64,000 bases of DNA from Bacteroidales bacterium (GTDB taxonomy: Bacteria; Bacteroidota; Bacteroidia; Bacteroidales; P3), in assembly GCA_017480145.1 (NCBI GenBank), contig JAFVBF010000060.1:26482-90481 (forward strand), read 5' to 3'. Position 1 is the stretch's first letter. Every line of letters begins with the position of its first letter. The position numbers were made by a program, and so were the translations under genes. Below, one piece after another: positions 9,917-19,122 of the stretch. Below the pieces are notes generated by a model. The model saw nothing but the letters and a program-made list of their open reading frames with translations. It did no database searches and was not told the DNA's origin.

Positions 9917-9990
9917 GCGCTTTTGCGCATTGATGTGGCCGGTTAGTTCCGAGTCAGTTCCTGCACCCTGTGCTATCTGGCCACATCAAT
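9917..9990 (+). promoter_or_regulatory. Structured spacer before secY
   Basis: ATTGATGTGGCC (9929-9940) and GGCCACATCAAT (9979-9990) form a perfect 12-bp stem enclosing 38 bases. A small GCGC-TTTT-GCGC hairpin (9917-9928) abuts it on the left. It lies just ahead of secY. No T-run follows. It may control secY expression relative to the ribosomal genes. Confidence 0.6.
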
Positions 9991-10016
9991 TATCAACTTC
10001 TAAATGATATTTTTTA

Positions 10017-11366
10017 ATGAAGAGATTTATACAGACACTGAAAAACATCTGGTCTATCGAAGACCTGCGGAAGCGTATCCTCTATACGCTCGGTCTGGTG
10101 CTCGTTTACCGTATCGGTTCTTACGTAGTCCTGCCTGGCGTTGACCCTTCCCAGTTGGGTGCTTTGCAGAGTCAAGGGGCTGATGGTTTGTTGGGATTGC
10201 TCAATATGTTTTCTGGTGGTGCATTCTCCAACGCATCCATTTTCGCCTTGGGCATTATGCCGTACATCACTGCGTCTATTGTGATTCAGTTGTTTGTTAT
10301 GGTTGTCCCTTATTTTCAGAAGATGCAGCGCGACGGAGAAAGTGGTCGCAGGAAAATGAATCAGATTACACGCTGGCTTACGGTTATAATCACTGCTTGT
10401 CAGGCTCCTGCCTATATCACAAATATGATGTATCAGTTGGGCGCTTCATCCACTGCGATTTATCCCTTTGATGGAAGCAGTCCTTCGGGCTTATTCTGGG
10501 TTACAAGTATTGTTATTTTGGTCAGTGGGACATTATTTGTTATGTGGATGGGTGAACGTATTACTGATAAAGGAGTTGGCAATGGGATTTCTTTGCTAAT
10601 TATGGTCGGTATTATTGCCCGTTTGCCTTTCGCGCTTTCCGCCGAGTTCGCCTCCCGTCTTTCAGAAGGTGGGGGACTGGTAATGTTCCTTTTTGAGTTG
10701 GTTGTTCTTTTGGCTGTCATTTTGCTTGTCATTCTTCTTGTACAGGGTACGCGTCGCATCCCAGTTCAGTATGCTAAGCGTATTGTCGGTAACAAGCAAT
10801 ATGGTGGGGTCCGTCAGTACATCCCGATTAAAGTGAATGCCGCTGGTGTGATGCCTATTATTTTTGCGCAGGCCATTATGTTCCTGCCCATCACATTTAT
10901 GGGTTTTACCAACAATACTGATTCTGCTTTTGCTCGTGCCTTCGCAGATTTTAATGGTTTTTGGTATAATCTTACGTTTTTTATTCTTGTTGTTGTTTTT
11001 ACCTATTTCTACACGGCTATTGCCATCAACCCAAATCAGATGGCAGATGACATGAAGAAAAATGGTGGATTTATTCCCGGTGTTAAACCAGGCAAGAAAA
11101 CCGCCGAGTATCTGGAAGATATTCTTTCTAAAATTACGCTCCCAGGTTCAATCTTTTTGGCCATAGTAGCTATCCTCCCTGCCATTATCCGTTTATTTGG
11201 TGTAAACACACAGTTCGCTCAATTCTATGGTGGTACCTCCCTTCTCATTCTTGTAGGTGTTATCCTCGATACCCTTCAGCAGATCGAAAGCCATCTCTTG
11301 ATGCGTCATTATGATGGTTTGACCAAGACGGGTCGAATTAAAGGTCGCTCATCAATGTCTATGTAA
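10017..11366 (+). CDS. secY: Preprotein translocase subunit SecY
   Basis: Central channel of the Sec translocon in the inner membrane. The 449 residues hold about ten hydrophobic segments beginning at about residues 20, 75 and 120. Signature stretches include GIMPYITASIVIQL near TM2 and GERITDKGVGNGISLLI around residue 178, followed by the cytoplasmic loop with RRIPVQYAKR. As in other bacteria it is embedded in the spc operon, which ties translocon supply to ribosome supply. It is followed by map after 17 bases. Confidence 0.98.
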   Translation: MKRFIQTLKNIWSIEDLRKRILYTLGLVLVYRIGSYVVLPGVDPSQLGALQSQGADGLLGLLNMFSGGAFSNASIFALGIMPYITASIVIQLFVMVVPYFQKMQRDGESGRRKMNQITRWLTVIITACQAPAYITNMMYQLGASSTAIYPFDGSSPSGLFWVTSIVILVSGTLFVMWMGERITDKGVGNGISLLIMVGIIARLPFALSAEFASRLSEGGGLVMFLFELVVLLAVILLVILLVQGTRRIPVQYAKRIVGNKQYGGVRQYIPIKVNAAGVMPIIFAQAIMFLPITFMGFTNNTDSAFARAFADFNGFWYNLTFFILVVVFTYFYTAIAINPNQMADDMKKNGGFIPGVKPGKKTAEYLEDILSKITLPGSIFLAIVAILPAIIRLFGVNTQFAQFYGGTSLLILVGVILDTLQQIESHLLMRHYDGLTKTGRIKGRSSMSM

Positions 11367-11383
11367 GTTTTATCCTTATAGCA

Positions 11384-12154
11384 ATGATTCTGCTTAAGAC
11401 AAAAGAAGAAATTGAGCTTATTAGAGAAAGTGCCCTCCTCGTTGGTAAAACTCTGGCTGAGGTGGGACGCCATATCTGTCCGGGAGTTACAACAGGCTTT
11501 CTTGATAGACTTGGGGAGCAGTTTATCCGTGACCATGGTGGCATCCCGCTCTGCAAGGGTTATGAGGGCTTCCCTTCGGCATTCTGCATATCTGTCAATG
11601 ATGTTGTTGTTCATGGCATACCTTCAGACTCTGTGTACCTAAAAGATGGGGACAATGTGTCTGTCGATTGTGTCATCGAACTTAACGGTTATGTGGGTGA
11701 TTCGGCTTATACGTTTGCAGTCGGTGAAGTGTCCCCTGCTACACAGCGCCTCATGAAGGTTACAAAAGAAGCCTTATTTATTGGCCTTGAAAAATGCAAG
11801 GTGGGCAATCGCGTGGGAGATATTAGTCATGCAGTCCAACAACATTGTGAAAAGAATGGCTACTCAGTGGTTCGCGAGCTATGTGGACATGGCGTAGGAT
11901 TCAAGATGCATGAGTCTCCCAATGTCCCTAACTATGGTACGGTTGGCACGGGCCCCTTATTGAAAGAAGGAATGGTCATTGCTGTTGAACCGATGGTATG
12001 TATGGGATCTAAAAATGTGAAATTCTCTAAGGAGGACGGTTGGACTTGTCGTACTAAAGACGGTAAGATGGCTGCTCATTATGAGCATACTGTAGCGATT
12101 GGTTTAGATGGCCCTGATATCCTCTCAAGTTTTGAGTTTATTGAAAATAACTAA
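11384..12154 (+). CDS. map: Methionine aminopeptidase type I
   Basis: Removes the initiator Met from nascent proteins. The 256 residues show the pita-bread fold residues: the Asp pair (VIELNGYVGDSAYTF), the His in ELCGHGVGFKMHESPNVPN, the Glu in VIAVEPMV and the final Glu in HYEHTVAI. It sits between secY and infA, 17 and 21 bases apart, the usual arrangement. Confidence 0.97.
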   Translation: MILLKTKEEIELIRESALLVGKTLAEVGRHICPGVTTGFLDRLGEQFIRDHGGIPLCKGYEGFPSAFCISVNDVVVHGIPSDSVYLKDGDNVSVDCVIELNGYVGDSAYTFAVGEVSPATQRLMKVTKEALFIGLEKCKVGNRVGDISHAVQQHCEKNGYSVVRELCGHGVGFKMHESPNVPNYGTVGTGPLLKEGMVIAVEPMVCMGSKNVKFSKEDGWTCRTKDGKMAAHYEHTVAIGLDGPDILSSFEFIENN

Positions 12155-12175
12155 TCAAGAAAACATAACAGGTTA

Positions 12176-12394
12176 ATGGCAAAACAAGCATCCATACAGT
12201 TAGATGGTACTGTCACAGAGTCTCTTGGCAATGCAATGTTTCGTGTTGAGTTAGAAAATGGGCATCAGATTCTCGCTCATATTTCTGGCAAAATGCGTAT
12301 GCATTATATTCGGATTCTTCCTGGCGATAAGGTTCAGGTAGAGATGTCACCGTATGACCTTACTAAAGGCCGTATCACCTATCGTCATAAGTAG
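12176..12394 (+). CDS. infA: Translation initiation factor IF-1
   Basis: OB-fold factor that occupies the A site during initiation. The 72 residues match the family length almost exactly, with [34 protein letters not shown] and the [12 protein letters not shown] ending. It is followed after 59 bases by rpmJ. Confidence 0.98.
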   Translation: MAKQASIQLDGTVTESLGNAMFRVELENGHQILAHISGKMRMHYIRILPGDKVQVEMSPYDLTKGRITYRHK

Positions 12395-12453
12395 TTTTGC
12401 CTATACGGTTAAAAACCTGTTTAAAAGAAGCAAACAGACAAAACAATAAAACA

Positions 12454-12570
12454 ATGAAAGTAAGAGTTTCTGTAAAAAAACGTTCCCCTGAATGCAAAGT
12501 CGTTCGTCGTAAGGGGGTTGTTTATGTAATCAACAAAAAAAATCCCAAATTCAAACAAAGACAAGGTTGA
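12454..12570 (+). CDS. rpmJ: 50S ribosomal protein L36, zinc-free form
   Basis: A 38-residue protein read directly from the sequence: it starts [19 protein letters not shown] and ends [10 protein letters not shown]36 normally binds zinc with three Cys and one His. Here only the Cys at 14 remains; the first Cys position is Ser, the third is Asn and the His is Phe. It is therefore the zinc-independent paralogue type, which I recall as usual for Bacteroidales. The location between infA and rpsM is canonical. Confidence 0.95.
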   Translation: MKVRVSVKKRSPECKVVRRKGVVYVINKKNPKFKQRQG

Positions 12571-12691
12571 TGAGTGTATTTGTTTGATAGGCTATTCTGG
12601 AGTCTGTCTTATGGCTGAGTCGTCTCTTTTGAATGCCTTTCACACATGCTAGCTCCAATGAGTCTAACAACAAAAAGAATTAAATCAGTTT

Positions 12692-13069
12692 ATGGCAAGA
12701 ATTGCAGGTATTGATCTACCCAAAAACAAAAGAGGTGTTATAGGTCTGACCTATATCTACGGTATCGGCAGAAGCCTTGCGGCAGAGATTTTGGCCAAGG
12801 CAGGTATCGATGAGAACAAAAAGGTGCAGGACTGGTCCGATGAGGAGCAGAACACGCTTCGTACTATCATCAATGATGAGTATAAAGTAGAAGGTGCTCT
12901 CCGTTCCGAGGTCCAGATGAACATTAAGCGCCTTATGGATATCGGTTGCTATCGTGGTATACGTCACCGCCTGGGGCTCCCTCTTCGTGGACAGAGTACC
13001 AAGAATAATGCTCGTACGCGTAAGGGTAAAAAGAAGACTATCGCTAACAAGAAGAAGGCTACTAAGTAA
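12692..13069 (+). CDS. rpsM: 30S ribosomal protein S13
   Basis: 30S head protein contacting the P-site tRNA and bridge B1. The 125 residues start [15 protein letters not shown], with [10 protein letters not shown] and the C-terminal [25 protein letters not shown]. It opens the alpha-operon part, 121 bases after rpmJ. The spacer to rpsK pairs CCAGCGGC with GCTGCTGG. Confidence 0.97.
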   Translation: MARIAGIDLPKNKRGVIGLTYIYGIGRSLAAEILAKAGIDENKKVQDWSDEEQNTLRTIINDEYKVEGALRSEVQMNIKRLMDIGCYRGIRHRLGLPLRGQSTKNNARTRKGKKKTIANKKKATK

Positions 13070-13156
13070 ATTATTGTGGTAGCAACCAGCGGCGGATTAT
13101 AGGAATGACATAGGAGCTGCTGGAAGTTTAATGTAAAATCAAGCACAAAAACAATT

Positions 13157-13546
13157 ATGGCAAAAACTTCTAAACCGACTAAAAAAAGAGTCGTAAAAGT
13201 TGAAGCACATGGAAGAGCATGTATTTTTGCCTCTTTCAACAACGTTATCATTTCGTTGACAAATAATGCCGGTCAAGTGATTTCTTGGTCGTCTGCTGGA
13301 AAAATGGGCTTCCGCGGATCGAAGAAAAACACTCCGTATGCTGCTCAGATGGCTGCGGAAGATTGCGGCAAGGTTGCTTATGATTTGGGCCTAAGAAAAG
13401 CAAAGGTTTTTGTTAAAGGACCTGGTTCAGGACGTGAATCTGCAATCCGTGCAATCAATAGTTGTGGCATTGAGGTTACGGAAATCGTCGACATTACGCC
13501 GCTGCCGCACAATGGCTGCCGTCCGCCGAAACGTCGTCGTGTCTAA
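13157..13546 (+). CDS. rpsK: 30S ribosomal protein S11
   Basis: Platform protein near the 3' end of 16S rRNA. The 129 residues carry [30 protein letters not shown] and the end [17 protein letters not shown], both family signatures. It precedes rpsD by 112 bases. Confidence 0.98.
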   Translation: MAKTSKPTKKRVVKVEAHGRACIFASFNNVIISLTNNAGQVISWSSAGKMGFRGSKKNTPYAAQMAAEDCGKVAYDLGLRKAKVFVKGPGSGRESAIRAINSCGIEVTEIVDITPLPHNGCRPPKRRRV

Positions 13547-13561
13547 ATTTAATATTTTGTA

Positions 13562-13628
13562 AACGGGATTTATTATAGTACGTCCATTAAAATATTTTCG
13601 GAGACTATTTCTGAAGTATTATCCCGTT
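13562..13628 (+). promoter_or_regulatory. Inverted repeat closing the rpsK-rpsD spacer
   Basis: AACGGGAT (13562-13569) and ATCCCGTT (13621-13628) can close a 67-base structured region that ends 30 bases before the rpsD start. S4 represses its own synthesis through leader structures in several bacteria, so an S4 autoregulatory site is one reading; this is inference from position only. Confidence 0.4.
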
Positions 13629-13658
13629 CGCACAAACCACTACAAACAAAATTAAGTT

Positions 13659-14264
13659 ATGGCAAGATACACTGGTCCTAAAACCAAAATTGCAAGAAAA
13701 TTCCACGAACCGATTTTTGGTCCCGACAAGGTTTACGATAGAAAACCTTATGCGCCTGGTATGCACGGTCAAAACCGTCGTCATGGCAAGTTGTCGGAAT
13801 ATGGCATTCAGCTTCAAGAGAAGCAGAAAGCAAAATATACTTATGGCATTTTAGAACGTCAGTTCCGCAAACTATACGCAGAAGCTTCTCGCCGCGGTGG
13901 TATCACTGGTGAAGTGTTACTTCAGCTTATCGAGGCTCGTCTTGATAATGTAGTTTACCGTTTGGGTATTGCTCGCAGCCGTGCCCAGGCTCGCCAATTG
14001 GTCTCCCATTGCCATATAACTGTCAATGGCAATGTTGTTAATGTCCCCTCTTATTCTCTTCGTGAAGGTGACATTGTTGCTGTTCGTGAGCGTTCTCGTT
14101 CTCTAGAAATCATTACAGACTCACTGGCATCTCGTGGCACCACCTATTCTTGGCTTGAATGGGATGCAAACCTCATGAGCGGCAAGTTTATGAACTACCC
14201 GCAGCGTGCTGATATCCCTGAGAATATCAATGAGCAGCTCATCGTCGAACTCTACTCCAAGTAG
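13659..14264 (+). CDS. rpsD: 30S ribosomal protein S4
   Basis: Primary 16S-binding assembly protein. The 201 residues start [15 protein letters not shown]. The S4 RNA-binding domain is at about 92-152 ([23 protein letters not shown], then GHITVNG-like and [14 protein letters not shown]). The usual N-terminal zinc cysteines are absent. It lies between rpsK and rpoA as in canonical alpha operons. Confidence 0.98.
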   Translation: MARYTGPKTKIARKFHEPIFGPDKVYDRKPYAPGMHGQNRRHGKLSEYGIQLQEKQKAKYTYGILERQFRKLYAEASRRGGITGEVLLQLIEARLDNVVYRLGIARSRAQARQLVSHCHITVNGNVVNVPSYSLREGDIVAVRERSRSLEIITDSLASRGTTYSWLEWDANLMSGKFMNYPQRADIPENINEQLIVELYSK

Positions 14265-14276
14265 TAGTATCGGTTG

Positions 14277-14320
14277 TTGATTTGTTGAGATGTTATGATT
14301 GGCCGCACTGCAAATCAACG
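14277..14320 (+). promoter_or_regulatory. Inverted repeat in the rpsD-rpoA spacer
   Basis: GTTGATTTG (14277-14285) and CAAATCAAC (14312-14320) are a perfect 9-bp inverted repeat enclosing 26 bases, 45 bases before the rpoA start. This is another spacer of this operon that is closed by an inverted repeat. Confidence 0.45.
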
Positions 14321-14364
14321 TTCATTTCCACGGTCAACAATCTACAATTAAAGAAAGGAATACA

Positions 14365-15357
14365 ATGGCAATATTATCTTTCCAAAAACCAGACAAAGTC
14401 GTTATGCTTGAGGCGGATGATTTCCGTGGCTCTTTCGAGTTCCGTCCATTGGAACCTGGCTACGGCACCACCATCGGCAATGCGCTGCGTCGTGTGCTGC
14501 TCTCCTCCCTGGAGGGTTTCGCCATCACCTCCGTTCGTATCGAAGGCGTCGACCATGAGTTCTCTTCCTTGCCAGGTGTAGTCGAGGATATGACCGACAT
14601 TATATTGTCGCTCAAGCGAATTCGCTTCCGTCGTCAAATAGAGGATACTGATAGCGAGAAAATCGCTTTCGAGGTTGTCGGACAAAGCATTTTTAAGGCA
14701 GGAGACCTAAATAATTACCTTAATGGATTTCAGGTTCTCAATCCAGACTTGGAAATCTGTCACATGGAGCCAACCACGTCTCTTAAAATTGAACTCTCCA
14801 TTGAGAAAGGTCGTGGTTATGTTCCTTCTGAGGAAAATAAAAAGGTTTCCGACCCCATCGGTGTTATCGCTATCGATTCTATTCACACCCCTATCAAAAA
14901 TGTGAAATATGAGGTGAGCGACTACCGTGTCGAACAGCGTACCGACTATGAAAAACTGACTTTCGATATCGAGACAGATGGCTCTGTCCATCCAAAGGAA
15001 GCACTTAAGGAGGCTGCTACGATTCTCATTCAGCACTTTATGCTCTTCTCTGACGAGCGCATTACGCTGGAAGTTGAAACTAAACAGCCTACGGAGGAAT
15101 TTGACGAAAGTACGTTGCATATTCGTCAATTGCTCAAGACGAAGCTTGGAGATATGGATCTCTCCGTTCGTGCCCTCAACTGCCTTAAGGCTGCTGAGGT
15201 CGAAACATTGGGAGAATTAGTCGCCTATAATAAGGCAGACTTGCTGAAGTTTAGAAACTTCGGAAAAAAATCCCTTACTGAGCTTGAGAATTTGGTTGCT
15301 TCCAAGAACCTCGAATTCGGAATGAATATTTCCAAGTATAAATTAGATAAAGAATAA
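14365..15357 (+). CDS. rpoA: RNA polymerase alpha subunit
   Basis: Scaffold of RNA polymerase. I start it at 14365 ([18 protein letters not shown]), giving 330 residues; an in-frame ATG at 14299 would add 22 residues with no family similarity. The N-terminal domain has the dimerisation signature [21 protein letters not shown] at 26-46. The C-terminal domain at about 255-320 carries the helix-hairpin-helix [16 protein letters not shown] and [13 protein letters not shown]. It is followed by rplQ after 67 bases. Confidence 0.98.
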   Translation: MAILSFQKPDKVVMLEADDFRGSFEFRPLEPGYGTTIGNALRRVLLSSLEGFAITSVRIEGVDHEFSSLPGVVEDMTDIILSLKRIRFRRQIEDTDSEKIAFEVVGQSIFKAGDLNNYLNGFQVLNPDLEICHMEPTTSLKIELSIEKGRGYVPSEENKKVSDPIGVIAIDSIHTPIKNVKYEVSDYRVEQRTDYEKLTFDIETDGSVHPKEALKEAATILIQHFMLFSDERITLEVETKQPTEEFDESTLHIRQLLKTKLGDMDLSVRALNCLKAAEVETLGELVAYNKADLLKFRNFGKKSLTELENLVASKNLEFGMNISKYKLDKE

Positions 15358-15424
15358 GATTGTTTTCCTTGCCCAACATTGTATCTGCTTTGTCGGAAAG
15401 GAACAAATAAATGAAATTGAAGTT

Positions 15425-15907
15425 ATGAGACACGGTTGCAAAGTAAATCATCTGTCAAGAACTCATGCGCATAGAGTTTCTATGCTCTCCAATATGGCCA
15501 CCTCTCTCATCATGCATAAGCGTATTGAGACGACTGTCGCTAAAGCCAAGGCCCTTAGAGTTTATGTAGAACCTCTCATCACCCGCTCCAAGGATGACAC
15601 CACCCATAATCGCCGTATGGTTTTCAGTTACTTGCATAGCAAAGAGGCTGTCAATGAACTGTTCCGCGAGGTGTCGCAGAAAATTGGTCAGCGTCCTGGG
15701 GGATATACCCGCATTTTGAAGACTGGCATTCGTCATGGCGATAACTCCGAAATGTGTATTATGGAGCTTGTTGACTATAACGAAAATATGTTGAAAGAGG
15801 CTGCTCCTAAGAAGGCTCGTAGCACTCGTCGTGGTCGCGGTAAAAAAGTTGATGCACCTGTTGTGGCTGATGCTGCCGAAACTACGGATGCTCCCGCTGC
15901 GGAGTAA
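15425..15907 (+). CDS. rplQ: 50S ribosomal protein L17
   Basis: Last gene of the superoperon; L17 binds near the tunnel exit. The 160 residues start [17 protein letters not shown]. The core ends near residue 120 ([15 protein letters not shown]), and a basic then Ala/Pro-rich tail of about 40 residues follows, as in other Bacteroidota. A terminator lies 32 bases downstream. Confidence 0.97.
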   Translation: MRHGCKVNHLSRTHAHRVSMLSNMATSLIMHKRIETTVAKAKALRVYVEPLITRSKDDTTHNRRMVFSYLHSKEAVNELFREVSQKIGQRPGGYTRILKTGIRHGDNSEMCIMELVDYNENMLKEAAPKKARSTRRGRGKKVDAPVVADAAETTDAPAAE

Positions 15908-15939
15908 TACATGGCGAAGCCATACAGAATTGTCTATGA

Positions 15940-15972
15940 GGGTGTCTCGGGTTTATGGGACACCCTTTTTTT
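15940..15972 (+). terminator. Intrinsic terminator of the ribosomal superoperon
   Basis: GGGTGTC (15940-15946) and GACACCC (15959-15965) form a perfect 7-bp stem with a 12-base loop, followed by seven T's. It sits 32 bases after the rplQ stop. Confidence 0.92.
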
Positions 15973-16043
15973 GTATTTTGATGCAAAGTTTCAACGAGGA
16001 TATATGTGTTCTGCTTTAGACCGAACCCATTGTCTGGGGTTAT

Positions 16044-16703
16044 AACTATTGCTGTCCGCTAAAATTTGAAACATTGAAAAATATGTGTCTGTAAAGACAA
16101 TATCCCCAAATCGGTCATTAGAGGTTAATGCCTCTTGTATTTCTAGTGACCGCCATTAGAAAAATGTTTATGAAACCTTTTTTTATATCAGATGGCTATA
16201 GTTATGACGTCGGTTTTTAGGAGTACTTTTTAAGTGACGAAACCATCGTGGGTCATTAACTGTTTTGTTGACATTTTTTGCTGCAAAGTCTTAATGACCG
16301 TTTTGGGATAAACAGGCATCGCAGATTCTTTCTGCAAAAGAAAAGCCCCCTGTGCCATCTCTATACTTATCTATTTTAGCGGACAGCCGCTTTTGATGAC
16401 GAAATATGGCCATATAATTGAATTATTCATTCCATAGCAAGTTGATAAAATGCTTACAGAGCCAAAGGATGTGATATCGTTGTTCTTTTTTTACTCATTT
16501 TAGCGGACAGCCGCTGAATATTGCTCATTTTCATTTTTTTGGGGGGGGCTTTTGAAAAATGATGCCATCAACCTCATGAAATTGGGGCATACAGCTTGTT
16601 TGTGCAGTACTGAAATGCTTTAGTGACAGCTCGACCACTCCGGCATCTCTCCTTGTGCAACTTGTTTGTTCGGTACTGAAAGGGGTTTCGGACAGCAATA
16701 GTT
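16044..16703. repeat. MITE-like gene-free element with 15-bp terminal inverted repeats
   Basis: AACTATTGCTGTCCG (16044-16058) is repeated in exact inverse as CGGACAGCAATAGTT (16689-16703). Inside, ATTTTAGCGGACAGCCGCT occurs twice (16373-16391, 16497-16515), and 15 of its bases also match the left end in inverse. A second, imperfect direct repeat (about 39 bases) lies at 16592 and 16659 (CTTGTTTGT...TACTGAAA). There is no coding frame of note. The pattern suggests nested or decayed ends of a small transposable element. No target-site duplication is visible. Confidence 0.5.
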
Positions 16704-16821
16704 TACAATATGTTTATGTCTATTTGTCTTCTCACGCTTTAGGAAGAATATTACAGACTCTAATCGTATATTTCTGTCGGCTATTGATAGAAAAAAATAC
16801 CCTGATATTACGAAAAAGTCG

Positions 16822-16830
16822 TAACTTTGC
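16822..16830 (+). promoter_or_regulatory. -7 promoter element for the tRNA gene
   Basis: TAACTTTGC fits the Bacteroidota -7 consensus TAnnTTTG and lies 38 bases before the mature tRNA start. No convincing -33 TTG at the usual spacing was found. Confidence 0.5.
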
Positions 16831-16867
16831 AGTCTCAATGTGGGTTTTGAATGCTACGGCGGAATAC

Positions 16868-16940
16868 GGGGTATTAGCTCATCTGGTAGAGCGTTTGGTT
16901 CGCAATCAAAAGGTAATCGGTTCGAGTCCGATATACTCCA
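16868..16940 (+). tRNA. tRNA-Ala, anticodon CGC
   Basis: A complete cloverleaf: acceptor GGGGTAT (16868-16874) pairs with ATACTCC (16933-16939); D stem GCTC/GAGC; anticodon stem TTTGG/TCAAA around the loop TTCGCAA, with anticodon CGC at 16901-16903; T stem ATCGG/CCGAT around TTCGAGT; discriminator A. The acceptor has a G-T pair at position 3-70, the identity element of alanine tRNAs, which agrees with the anticodon (codon GCG). CCA is not encoded. Confidence 0.93.
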
Positions 16941-16979
16941 CAAACTAAAAATGTAAATCAATTATTTATGTTTTTAATT

Positions 16980-17055
16980 CCCCGAAAATTCACAGGAATT
17001 CGGGGAGGTCAGTAACAAAAACGGCTGGATTATCCAGCTGTTTTTGTTACTGACC
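16980..17055. terminator. Two consecutive hairpins downstream of tRNA-Ala
   Basis: CCCCGAA (16980-16986) pairs with TTCGGGG (16999-17005). Immediately after, 17007-17028 pairs along all 22 positions with 17034-17055 around the loop ATTAT, with one G-T pair. The core GGCTGG-ATTAT-CCAGCT followed by GTTTTTGTT is terminator-like in both directions. The extra outer 16 bp are much longer than a terminator needs. Confidence 0.7.
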
Positions 17056-17115
17056 AATACCATCAATCCCTCCTTGCATGTGTCAGATGCCCATGCCTAT
17101 ATGTGAAATAATCGT

Positions 17116-17124
17116 TATTTTTGC
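17116..17124 (+). promoter_or_regulatory. -7 promoter element for comM
   Basis: TATTTTTGC matches TAnnTTTG and lies 73 bases upstream of the comM start. Confidence 0.5.
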
Positions 17125-17196
17125 AATTCAAAATATTAGGGGACTTATTTTATTGATTGTCTTAGGTGGACGAAGTCTCCTTATTAAATACTGTAT

Positions 17197-18735
17197 ATGC
17201 TAGTTAAAACTTACGGAAGTGCGATATTCGGAGTGAATGCCATGCTTATCACCGTGGAAGTGAGTGTGGATCCAGGAGTGAATTTTACCATGGTGGGGTT
17301 GCCTGACAGTGCGGTCAAGGAGAGTCAACAGCGTATTGCTACGGCTTTAGAACAACATGGATTTCATGTGCCAGGCAAACGCATTGTGGTTAATCTGGCT
17401 CCTGCTGATGTCCGCAAGGAGGGTGCATCGTATGACCTCACTATCGCCATTGGCCTTCTTGGTGCTTCGGGACAAATGAGGGCCGATGATCTTGACAAAT
17501 ATGTCATCATGGGTGAACTCTCATTAGATGGCAGTCTCCGCCCTATCAAGGGTGCATTACCCATAGCCATCGAGGCTCGTCGCCAACACTACAAGGGGCT
17601 TATTGTCCCCGTTGACAATGCTCGTGAGGCGGCCATCGTAAATAATCTTGAGGTCTATGGAGCAGAAAATATAGGACAGGTTGTGCAATTTCTCAATGGC
17701 GAGGGTGGACTTGAACCCACGGTGTTTGATACCCGTGCCGAATTTGCCAGTCACCTCAATCAATATGAGTTTGGTTTTGCAGATGTCAAAGGTCAGGAGG
17801 GCGTCAAACGTGCATTGGAAATTGCTGCCGCAGGTGGGCATAATGTCATTCTTATTGGTCCTCCTGGTTCTGGAAAGAGTATGCTGGCCAAGCGCCTGTC
17901 CTCCATCCTACCGCCGTTAAGCCTCGAAGAATCACTCGAAACCACTCAGATACACAGCGTGGCAGGCAAACTTCGCCGAGAGGATTCCCTTATTGCCGTG
18001 CGTCCGTTTCGAGCCCCGCACCATACCGTGAGCGATGTGGCCTTGGTGGGTGGTGGGGCAAACCCTCAGCCAGGTGAGATTTCTTTGGCTCATAATGGTG
18101 TGCTGTTCCTTGATGAACTTCCTGAATTTCGTCGGCAGGTACTTGAGGTGTTACGCCAACCCATGGAGGAGCGACGCATCACAGTCTCTCGTGCCAAGAT
18201 GTCGGTTGATTACCCTGCAAGTTTTATGCTGGTGGCTGCCATGAACCCCTGTCCCTGTGGCTACTACAATCATCCATCTATTGAGTGTAGTTGTGCTCCT
18301 GGCGCAGTGCGCAAATACATGAACAAGGTGTCGGGGCCGCTGCTGGATCGTATTGATATACACATTGAGGTGACCCCAGTTCCGTTTAAACATCTGGCCA
18401 CGTTGAAATCAGGCGAGTCGAGTGAGGTGATACGTGAGCGCGTCATTGCTGCCCGTCGCATTCAAGAGGAACGTTTTCGCGGCTTCCCAGGTATCCATTG
18501 CAATGCCCAGATGACATCCAAACTCTTTCATGAATATTGTGTACTCAATGCCGAGTGTCAGGAACGAATGAAGCTGGCTATGGAGAAACTCGGGCTGTCT
18601 GCCCGTGCCTACGACCGCATTCTCAAAGTGTCTCGCACCATTGCTGATCTTGCAGGTTCTTCAAATATTACCGTAGAGCATCTTGGCGAGGCCATCACAT
18701 ATCGTTCTCTCGATCGTGACACTTGGGGTCGATGA
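17197..18735 (+). CDS. comM: YifB/ComM-family Mg-chelatase-like AAA+ ATPase
   Basis: Members of this family act in natural transformation as hexameric branch-migration helicases (shown for ComM of Haemophilus and Vibrio). The 512 residues comprise an N-terminal Lon-protease-like fold (to about 175), the AAA+ domain with Walker A GPPGSGKSM near 221-229 and Walker B VLFLDELPEF near 302, a Cys cluster (PCPCGYYN...CSC) near 350-366, and a C-terminal helical domain. It stands alone behind its own -7 element. The function in this organism is inferred from family membership. Confidence 0.93.
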   Translation: MLVKTYGSAIFGVNAMLITVEVSVDPGVNFTMVGLPDSAVKESQQRIATALEQHGFHVPGKRIVVNLAPADVRKEGASYDLTIAIGLLGASGQMRADDLDKYVIMGELSLDGSLRPIKGALPIAIEARRQHYKGLIVPVDNAREAAIVNNLEVYGAENIGQVVQFLNGEGGLEPTVFDTRAEFASHLNQYEFGFADVKGQEGVKRALEIAAAGGHNVILIGPPGSGKSMLAKRLSSILPPLSLEESLETTQIHSVAGKLRREDSLIAVRPFRAPHHTVSDVALVGGGANPQPGEISLAHNGVLFLDELPEFRRQVLEVLRQPMEERRITVSRAKMSVDYPASFMLVAAMNPCPCGYYNHPSIECSCAPGAVRKYMNKVSGPLLDRIDIHIEVTPVPFKHLATLKSGESSEVIRERVIAARRIQEERFRGFPGIHCNAQMTSKLFHEYCVLNAECQERMKLAMEKLGLSARAYDRILKVSRTIADLAGSSNITVEHLGEAITYRSLDRDTWGR

Positions 18736-19122
18736 TTTTGTAAGTCATCATAATATTATAGGAATGCTAAAATTCACATCCTTCCATGCATTGTGAAATA
18801 ATGCTTATGGATTAGAGTAGAACAACGTGCCTCAAATCCGGCTGGGTGTATCAACGATGTCCTATTCTTCCTCTATCACTATTTTGGCTTTTTGGGGAGG
18901 GAGAGTACTTCGTTTGGTAGGTCTTCTATGGCAATGCTTTCATATAGGATTATACCAAAGGCGAGTCTGATAAGTAATGCTCCTACGGGTTGTATTCCTA
19001 ATCGACAAATTTCGCAGTAATTCTTGAGAAAAACGTATCTTTGCAGACGGAACCGACAAGGCTGGTACGGCAAAGGCCGAAAGCTCCATAAGGTTTCTCC
19101 CCAAACATGGCATAATGGTCTT
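18736..19122. other. Intergenic region between comM and gldD
   Basis: No gene is supported in these 387 bases. A minus-strand frame of 64 codons (18879-19073) runs over the gldD promoter element and has no recognisable similarity. The only signal seen is TATCTTTGC at 19036-19044. Confidence 0.5.
19036..19044 (+). promoter_or_regulatory. -7 promoter element for gldD
   Basis: TATCTTTGC fits TAnnTTTG. It lies 79 bases before the chosen ATG, which argues against the longer TTG-initiated frame that would begin at 19024. Confidence 0.55.

Noticed and set aside
18879-19073. 64-codon minus-strand frame between comM and gldD
   Set aside because: Overlaps the gldD promoter element and leader and shows no family features.
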